NCBI RefSeq assembly: GCF_900110655.1
Contig: NZ_FOEQ01000002.1
Location: forward strand, 186,001 to 250,000
Direction: 5' to 3'
Source of the DNA: Pseudomonas soli
GTDB taxonomy: Bacteria; Pseudomonadota; Gammaproteobacteria; Pseudomonadales; Pseudomonadaceae
Length of the DNA stretch: 64,000 bases
How positions within the stretch are numbered: position 1 is the first letter of the stretch; every line of letters starts with the position of its first letter. Under the pieces are notes generated by a model. It was given only the letters and a program-made list of their open reading frames with translations, searched no databases and had not been told where the DNA came from. Position numbers and translations under genes: made by a program. Positions 53,968 to 64,000 of the stretch are shown in pieces.

Positions 53968-54029
53968 GCGGGGCAAGCCCGCTCCCACGCCGAGGGCTAG
54001 GTAAAGGCGTGGGAGCGGGCTTGCCCCGC
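53968..54029. repeat. REP-like inverted pair (perfect 24-bp arms)
   Basis: A 24-bp arm at 53968-53991 starting GCGGGGCAAGCCCGC is exactly inverted at 54006-54029, with a 14-base loop. It lies between the convergent autotransporter gene and glgB and can end transcription from both sides. It is the best preserved of several REP-like copies in the window. Confidence 0.85.
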
Positions 54030-54053
54030 GATAGCGTCGGTACAGCCCCCGCC

Positions 54054-59582
<5,529 letters not shown>

Positions 59583-59630
59583 TGGGGACTCCTTTGTGTC
59601 CGAGGGTTCAGCTTGAAGCCCATCGCGGGG

Positions 59631-61649
59631 CTAGCGCGATTTCTCGATGCGCCAGATACCGAACGGCTGGTGCCACGGCTCGATGCGCATCCACTGGGTC
59701 TTGCCATGCCAGGTCCAGCGCTGGCCGTTCATCAGGTCCTCGCCTTGCGTATCGGCGCTGTCGTCCAGCCCCAGCTCCCATAGCGGCAACTCGAAGCTGG
59801 CCTCCTGGGCGTTGTGCGGGTCGAGGCTGATGGCAACGAGGATGAAGTTGTCGCGCTCGGGGGTGCGCTTGGCGAAGTACAGAATGTTGTCGTTCCAGCA
59901 ATTGAGGAACACCACCCCCAGATGGGTCTGCAGGGCGCGGTTCTGCCGACGGATGCGGTTGAGCTGGGCGATCTCGGCAACGATGTTGCCGGGCTGGGTG
60001 AAGTCCCGGGGGCGGATCTCGTATTTCTCCGAGTCCAGGTACTCCTCCTTGCCCGGCAGCGGCGTGCCCTCGCACAGTTCGAAGCCCGAGTACATGCCCC
60101 ACAATCCCGAACCCATGGTCGCCAGCGCAGCGCGGATCAGGAAGCCCGCTCGCCCGGACGTCTGCAGGAAGAAGGGGTTGATGTCCGGAGTGTTGACGAA
60201 GAAATTGGGTCGATAGCACTGGCTCCACGGCGGCTGGTTGAGCTCCTCGAAGTATTCGCGCAGCTCTTGCTTGGTATTGCGCCAGGTGAAGTAGGTATAG
60301 CTCTGCGCGTAGCCGACCTTGCCCAGGCGCGCCATCATCGCCGGGCGTGTGAAGGCTTCGGCGAGGAAGATCACCTCGGGGTGCTGGCTGCGCACATTGG
60401 CGATCAGCCATTGCCAGAACGGCAGCGGCTTGGTGTGCGGGTTGTCGACGCGGAACGTCTTCACCCCCTCCTCGACCCAGCCGACAACCACGTCGCGCAG
60501 CGCCAGCCAAAGGCTGGGCACCGCCTCGGGGGCATAGAAGTCGACGTTGACGATGTCCTGGTATTTCTTCGGTGGGTTTTCCGCGTAGCGGATGGTGCCG
60601 TCAGGGCGCCAGCTGAACCAGCCGGGGTGCTCCTGCAGCCAGGGATGGTCCTGGGAGCACTGGATGGCGAAGTCCAGGGCGATTTCCAGGCCGTGCTCGG
60701 CGGCGGCGGCGACCAGGCGGCGGAAGTCCTCGCGGCTGCCCAGCTGCGGGTGGATGGCATCGTGCCCACCTTCGGGGCTGCCGATGGCATAAGGGCTGCC
60801 GGGGTCGCCGGGGTCGGCCTGCAAGGCGTTGTTGCGGCCCTTGCGGTGCTTCATGCCGATGGGGTGGATCGGCGGGAAATACAGCACGTCGAAGCCCATG
60901 TCGCGGATCATCGGCAAGCGCTGGTGCACATCATCGAAGGTACCGTGGCGCTCGGGGTCGTCGGTGACCGAGCGCGGGAACAGCTCATACCAGCTGGCGA
61001 ACTGGGCCGCCTCGCGGTCGACGTCCAGCGGGAATTCGCGGCTGCGGGTGAGGTAGCTGCGATGTTCCGCCTCCCCCATCAGGCGTGCGGCGTCGGGGTG
61101 CAGCAACAATTTCACCTGTTCATCCACCGGCAAGCCAGGCAAGCGCTGTTGCAACTGCGCCAGTTGCTCGCGCAGCAGGCCGTCGCTGCGTTCGATGCCC
61201 TTGCCCAGCAGCAGGCGGCCCTCCTCCAGCTCCAGCTTCACCTCCACGCCGGCGGCATACTTCTTCTCCAGGTCGTGGCAATAGGTGGCCCAGGGGTCGA
61301 TCCAGGCCTCGATGCTGAACAGGTGCAGGCCCAGCTCGGCAGGCGTGAAGTCGGCCAGCCACAGGTCGTTGCCCGGCGAATGCATGGCCACGCAGTGCCA
61401 GCGCCGGCTGTGGGCCTGGCGCCAGTGCAGGGTCACGGCCAGGCGATCGTGACCGTCGGTGTAGACCTTGGCGCCCACTTCGACCTTGTGACCGCGCACG
61501 GCCTTGGCGGCGAAGGTGCCGCCGTCGAGCACCGGGCTTGCGTCCTCGATCACGATACGCGGCGCCAGCAGGGCCTGGGACAGGCTGATGGCCTGGTCCG
61601 GGTGATCACCTGCCATCGGCACGCTTTCGAACGGCTCGTTACCAGACAT
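59631..61649 (-). CDS. glgE: Alpha-1,4-glucan:maltose-1-phosphate maltosyltransferase
   Basis: A 672-residue GH13 (subfamily 3) enzyme that adds the maltosyl unit of maltose-1-phosphate to the end of a growing alpha-1,4-glucan. Markers are WYELFPRSVTDDPERHGTF, LYFPPIHPIG, the nucleophile Asp402 in KTFRVDNPHTKPLPFW, and the acid Glu431 in IFLAEAFTRPAMM. It is the first gene of the glgE-treS/mak-glgB operon. ATG 61649 has a GGGAG/AAGG region upstream. It is divergent from a small proline-rich gene, so the promoter lies in 61650-61787. Confidence 0.95.
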   Translation of the reverse strand: MSGNEPFESVPMAGDHPDQAISLSQALLAPRIVIEDASPVLDGGTFAAKAVRGHKVEVGAKVYTDGHDRLAVTLHWRQAHSRRWHCVAMHSPGNDLWLADFTPAELGLHLFSIEAWIDPWATYCHDLEKKYAAGVEVKLELEEGRLLLGKGIERSDGLLREQLAQLQQRLPGLPVDEQVKLLLHPDAARLMGEAEHRSYLTRSREFPLDVDREAAQFASWYELFPRSVTDDPERHGTFDDVHQRLPMIRDMGFDVLYFPPIHPIGMKHRKGRNNALQADPGDPGSPYAIGSPEGGHDAIHPQLGSREDFRRLVAAAAEHGLEIALDFAIQCSQDHPWLQEHPGWFSWRPDGTIRYAENPPKKYQDIVNVDFYAPEAVPSLWLALRDVVVGWVEEGVKTFRVDNPHTKPLPFWQWLIANVRSQHPEVIFLAEAFTRPAMMARLGKVGYAQSYTYFTWRNTKQELREYFEELNQPPWSQCYRPNFFVNTPDINPFFLQTSGRAGFLIRAALATMGSGLWGMYSGFELCEGTPLPGKEEYLDSEKYEIRPRDFTQPGNIVAEIAQLNRIRRQNRALQTHLGVVFLNCWNDNILYFAKRTPERDNFILVAISLDPHNAQEASFELPLWELGLDDSADTQGEDLMNGQRWTWHGKTQWMRIEPWHQPFGIWRIEKSR

Positions 61650-61787
61650 CGACCTTGCTCCCTGGGCTGGTGGCGGTAAGGGTTCAGAGCCGTGCGCAAG
61701 CGCGAGGGTTCAAAAAAAATGAGCGCAGGGCGCAGGCCCGGGTCAAAGCCTGCGACACCCCTTCATTCATCACGCGAGGCCAGGCCC

Positions 61788-61949
61788 ATGAACATTCCCA
61801 TTCCACCGGAGACACCCGACCCGAACATCGACGACCCGACCTTGCCGCCGCCGGTGCCCGAGGAGGACCCGGACGAGCTGCCGATCAAGCCGACCGTGCC
61901 GCCAACCGTAGGCGACCCGCCGAGCCAGGAGCCGCCGGTGAAAGCTTGA
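61788..61949 (+). CDS. Small proline/acid-rich protein
   Basis: A 53-residue protein made mostly of Pro, Asp, Glu and Thr (PPETPDPNIDDPTLPPPVPEED), so it is likely to be disordered. ATG 61788 has a GAGG/AGG stretch upstream. The composition and plausible start suggest a small conserved pseudomonad protein of unknown role. It is divergent from glgE and followed by a GC-rich hairpin. Confidence 0.55.
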   Translation: MNIPIPPETPDPNIDDPTLPPPVPEEDPDELPIKPTVPPTVGDPPSQEPPVKA

Positions 61950-61983
61950 GGATAGACAAGGCCGCGGAAATCTGACCACCTGG

Positions 61984-62006
61984 GCCGGCCCTGTCGCGGG
62001 GCCGGC
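61984..62006 (+). terminator. GC-rich hairpin after the small proline-rich gene
   Basis: GCCGGCCC (61984-61991) and GGGCCGGC (61999-62006) form an 8-bp stem with loop TGTCGCG and no T-run. It lies between the small gene and the lux-box-like element at 62035. Confidence 0.45.
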
Positions 62007-62034
62007 ACTGACAGCACAAAGCTGACGAAACCGC

Positions 62035-62054
62035 ACCTGGCATTTCTACCAGTA
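62035..62054. promoter_or_regulatory. lux/las-box-like element 1
   Basis: ACCTGGCATTTCTACCAGTA has the CT-N12-AG layout of LuxR-family binding sites (CT at 62037-62038, AG at 62051-62052) and an overall dyad. It lies 56 bases before the ATG of the ACP-like gene, where an operator overlapping the -35 region would be expected. A TACAGA string at 62076-62081 could be a -10 element. Confidence 0.55.
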
Positions 62055-62110
62055 GCACCTGCCCGCAAAGCCACGTACAGAGAGGCCTCACCCTCTGACG
62101 ATCCTCTGGC

Positions 62111-62377
62111 ATGCGCTCACGCCTCTACATCGCCTTCCACCTGCAATGGCTCCTCGCCTGCTTCCTGGAACAGAGCCTGCACAACATCCGCCCCGGCGCC
62201 GCCCTGGACGAACTGGGCGCCGACAGCTTCGACGTGGTCGAACTGCAGGCTATCGTCGAAGAGACGTTCAACATCCTCATTCCCCAGCCAATTCGCACCT
62301 ACACCACCTTTGCCGAGCTGGTGGAGCTGGTGTACCGCTTGCTGCCGCCCCAGGGCAAAGCCCCATCGACCAGCTGA
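62111..62377 (+). CDS. Orphan acyl-carrier-protein-like protein
   Basis: An 88-residue four-helix protein with the ACP signature ELGADSFDVVELQAIVEETFNI; the Ser in GADSF (about residue 39) is the expected phosphopantetheine attachment site. The third/fourth helix segment PQPIRTYTTFAELVELV fits the ACP fold. It differs from housekeeping AcpP in its hydrophobic N-terminal helix (HLQWLLACFLEQ), so it probably carries a specialised acyl chain. No acyltransferase, ketosynthase or peptide synthetase is adjacent. The ribosome binding site before ATG 62111 is weak. A lux-box-like element lies upstream. Confidence 0.72.
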   Translation: MRSRLYIAFHLQWLLACFLEQSLHNIRPGAALDELGADSFDVVELQAIVEETFNILIPQPIRTYTTFAELVELVYRLLPPQGKAPSTS

Positions 62378-62391
62378 ATTGCTCCTGCCGT

Positions 62392-62411
62392 ACCTGGCAT
62401 TTCTGCCAGTT
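62392..62411. promoter_or_regulatory. lux/las-box-like element 2
   Basis: ACCTGGCATTTCTGCCAGTT differs from element 1 in two of 20 positions and has a perfect CTGGCA/TGCCAG dyad with CT-N12-AG layout. It lies 63 bases before the start of the gene at 62475; an AT-rich TTTTAA stretch about 18 bases downstream could be a -10 element. Confidence 0.6.
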
Positions 62412-62474
62412 GTGGGCGCTGACGGCACATTTTAAAAAGTAACTTCAAGACCCTTACGCATGGAGCAAAACGCA

Positions 62475-64000
62475 ATGGCTGCCAAATCTTCCGTTGACCT
62501 CAAGCCAGCCGCGGATACCAACACCTTCCCGGTGCCCTACCAGATCAGCAACCAACCAGATGGTAGCCTGCCCGACATGCAGGACTTCGGCCTGGAGCGG
62601 GTGGGCAGCGTCGAAGGCGGATGGTACAGCCTGTGCCCGATCAAGGCCGGTCGTGCCCTGACCAAGGGCGAAACCATCAGCGCGTGCCTGGTGCACCGTC
62701 GCACCGGCGAACTGACTCGGGTCGACTACACAGCGACAGCCGACAAGCTGGACGCTACAAAGTGGCTCGCAGACTTCGCCGAACAGGTCGCCAAAGCCGG
62801 CAAGCCGATCACTGCGGGGGGCTGGAGCGACGATAATGAGTTTTCCAGCAGCCACGAGGCGCCGCGCCTGTGGTGCCAGGCCGACTACCGAGCGTTCAGC
62901 ACTGCGCCGTTCAGCAGCAACATCGTCCAGGTGCTGGCCTGTGACGACAGTTTCTCGCTGGCCAAGGGCAAGACCCTGAGCCTGCAAGTGCGCGACCTCA
63001 AGACCCAGGCGCTGCACGAACAGCACTTCTTCACCGCCAAAGAGGACAGCGGCTGGAGCAAGGCCCTGTGCAAGCAGATCAACACTGGCAGCCACCTGTT
63101 GCGGGCTGGCGTGCTGGACGCGGCAACCTGCGCCGTGACACCCGGCGACAAAGGCAATGCCTTCTGGGGGCCGCAGCACGCCGAGCTGTGCGTGACCATC
63201 ACCGAGGTAGACTGGTGGGCCAGCGATACGCTCGACGGCACCGCAGTACCCAGTGGCGGCACATTGCATGCCTGGGTCTACGACGCGTTCTCCCAGCGCC
63301 TGCTCGGGCACCATGCCTGGACCCCGGCCAAGGCGCAGCGAGCCAGTGGCAAATGGCTGGAGCCTTGGTCCACAGCGCTGGCAGGATCTGACGTTGCCCC
63401 CTACCTGCGCATCGATACCACCACGGCGTTGCTCGAACAGCGCGGCGACGGCCTGCGCATCTTCGCCACGCTGCCGGGTGATGAGCACACGGTCGAAGGC
63501 CCACTGCTGAAGACCGCCTTCAAGGCACCGGAAGATGCCGTACTGGTGACCGTGCGGCATCCCGGCAACCAGGCGTTGCTGCACCATGCGCTGTTCAGGC
63601 CTCAGGACTGCAAGACAGTCCCCAATGACCAGGCAACCTGGGTGAAGGCTTTGGCCGACTTCATCGAAGCGCAAAAATGGCCGCAGCTGAATGTCAAGGA
63701 TGGCAAGCAGCTGTGGCTGCCACGGCATGCAGAACTGGCAATTGCGCTGGCAAACGTTGGCGACGGTCACGGCTGGAACGGCGATACCTATGGGCTCGAA
63801 CTGCTGAGCGCCGATGAGTGGCCACGGACCGCTGCAGCCGAGCCGGGGAAGCTGGACACCTATTCTGAACCAGGCGTGACGAGGCTGATGGTCGAGTCGC
63901 TGGGCACAGAACTGGCGTTTCGCCTGAATAAAGCTGCACGCGACAAAGGCTACCGGGTGATGGCATGTGTGCCGTGGCAGAACGAGTTGGACCTCAGAGA
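62475..64000 (+). CDS. Unknown protein, partial (runs off the right edge)
   Basis: The frame is open for at least 508 residues to the end of the window with strong third-position GC. ATG 62475 has GGAG at 62462-62465; an in-frame ATG at 62460 is an alternative. There is no signal peptide or membrane segment. The sequence is rich in Trp, Asp and Ala, with beta-type stretches (RVGSVEGGWYSLCPIKAG, GTLHAWVYDAFSQRLLGHHAW, GLRIFATLPGDEHTV) that might be repeated sandwich modules. I recognise no family. The lux-box-like element upstream suggests density-regulated expression; a large secreted or cell-associated protein is possible but unproven. Confidence 0.75.
   Translation, partial: MAAKSSVDLKPAADTNTFPVPYQISNQPDGSLPDMQDFGLERVGSVEGGWYSLCPIKAGRALTKGETISACLVHRRTGELTRVDYTATADKLDATKWLADFAEQVAKAGKPITAGGWSDDNEFSSSHEAPRLWCQADYRAFSTAPFSSNIVQVLACDDSFSLAKGKTLSLQVRDLKTQALHEQHFFTAKEDSGWSKALCKQINTGSHLLRAGVLDAATCAVTPGDKGNAFWGPQHAELCVTITEVDWWASDTLDGTAVPSGGTLHAWVYDAFSQRLLGHHAWTPAKAQRASGKWLEPWSTALAGSDVAPYLRIDTTTALLEQRGDGLRIFATLPGDEHTVEGPLLKTAFKAPEDAVLVTVRHPGNQALLHHALFRPQDCKTVPNDQATWVKALADFIEAQKWPQLNVKDGKQLWLPRHAELAIALANVGDGHGWNGDTYGLELLSADEWPRTAAAEPGKLDTYSEPGVTRLMVESLGTELAFRLNKAARDKGYRVMACVPWQNELDLR

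Noticed and set aside
62035..62054. Sigma-54 promoter reading of TGGCAT at the lux-like element
   Set aside because: The required GC doublet at the -12 position is absent (GG-N10 is followed by AG), while the CT-N12-AG symmetry fits a LuxR-type site better.
62454..63770. 438-codon minus-strand frame at the right edge
   Set aside because: The plus-strand frame from 62475 has a ribosome binding site, upstream operator-like element and normal codon pattern; the minus frame is its shadow.

Overview
The window looks like chromosomal DNA of a fluorescent Pseudomonas, most likely of the putida/entomophila group. The inference rests on the high GC content, strong third-position GC bias, REP-like palindromes built on a GCGGGGCAAGCCCGC core, and typical pseudomonad gene blocks: the TreY/TreZ/GlgA and GlgE/TreS/GlgB glucan clusters, a zwf-gnd pair, glsA, and Ior/Pao-type molybdenum hydroxylases. 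No rRNA, tRNA, CRISPR array, prophage or insertion sequence was recognised.

Layout. 0.1-6.1 kb holds small metabolic units: an HD phosphohydrolase, an Lrp-type regulator divergent from an amidohydrolase plus diaminopropionate ammonia-lyase operon, an HD-GNAT fusion, and glutaminase. 6.2-10 kb is a two-gene cassette on the minus strand, a CHAT (caspase-like) protein translationally coupled to a ComEC-type metallo-beta-lactamase-fold hydrolase; it is accessory in appearance and is the best candidate for an undescribed conflict or signalling system. 10.2-16.2 kb is a two-partner secretion pair (TpsB exporter, TpsA haemagglutinin-like exoprotein). 16.6-18.5 kb holds a lipoprotein, an unknown protein and an acetyltransferase. 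18.6-29.1 kb holds a ProP-like permease and two separate molybdenum hydroxylases: a Tat-exported Ior type with its cytochrome c, then XdhC, then a convergent PaoABC type whose stop codon overlaps that of xdhC.

29.3-40.4 kb holds envelope proteins (a duplicated-module periplasmic protein and a lipocalin), a 74-bp palindrome, a PQQ-type sugar dehydrogenase, GlpT, a GH15 glycosidase, an orphan KAS III-like enzyme and zwf-gnd. 40.9-61.6 kb is the alpha-glucan/trehalose region. The plus-strand block is glgA-treZ-malQ-treY-DUF2934-glgX, followed by an EEP-family protein. The convergent minus-strand block is glgE-treS/maltokinase-glgB. Together they describe a loop: GlgA makes linear glucan, TreY/TreZ release trehalose, TreS and maltokinase convert trehalose to maltose and maltose-1-phosphate, and GlgE with GlgB build branched glucan, with GlgX and MalQ remodelling it. 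No glgC or glgP is in the window.

The right end (61.8-64 kb) holds a small proline-rich protein, an orphan acyl-carrier-protein-like gene, and a long unknown gene that runs off the edge. Two nearly identical 20-bp elements of the lux/las-box form (CT-N12-AG) lie at matching distances upstream of the last two genes, which suggests a LuxR-type regulon whose regulator is outside the window.
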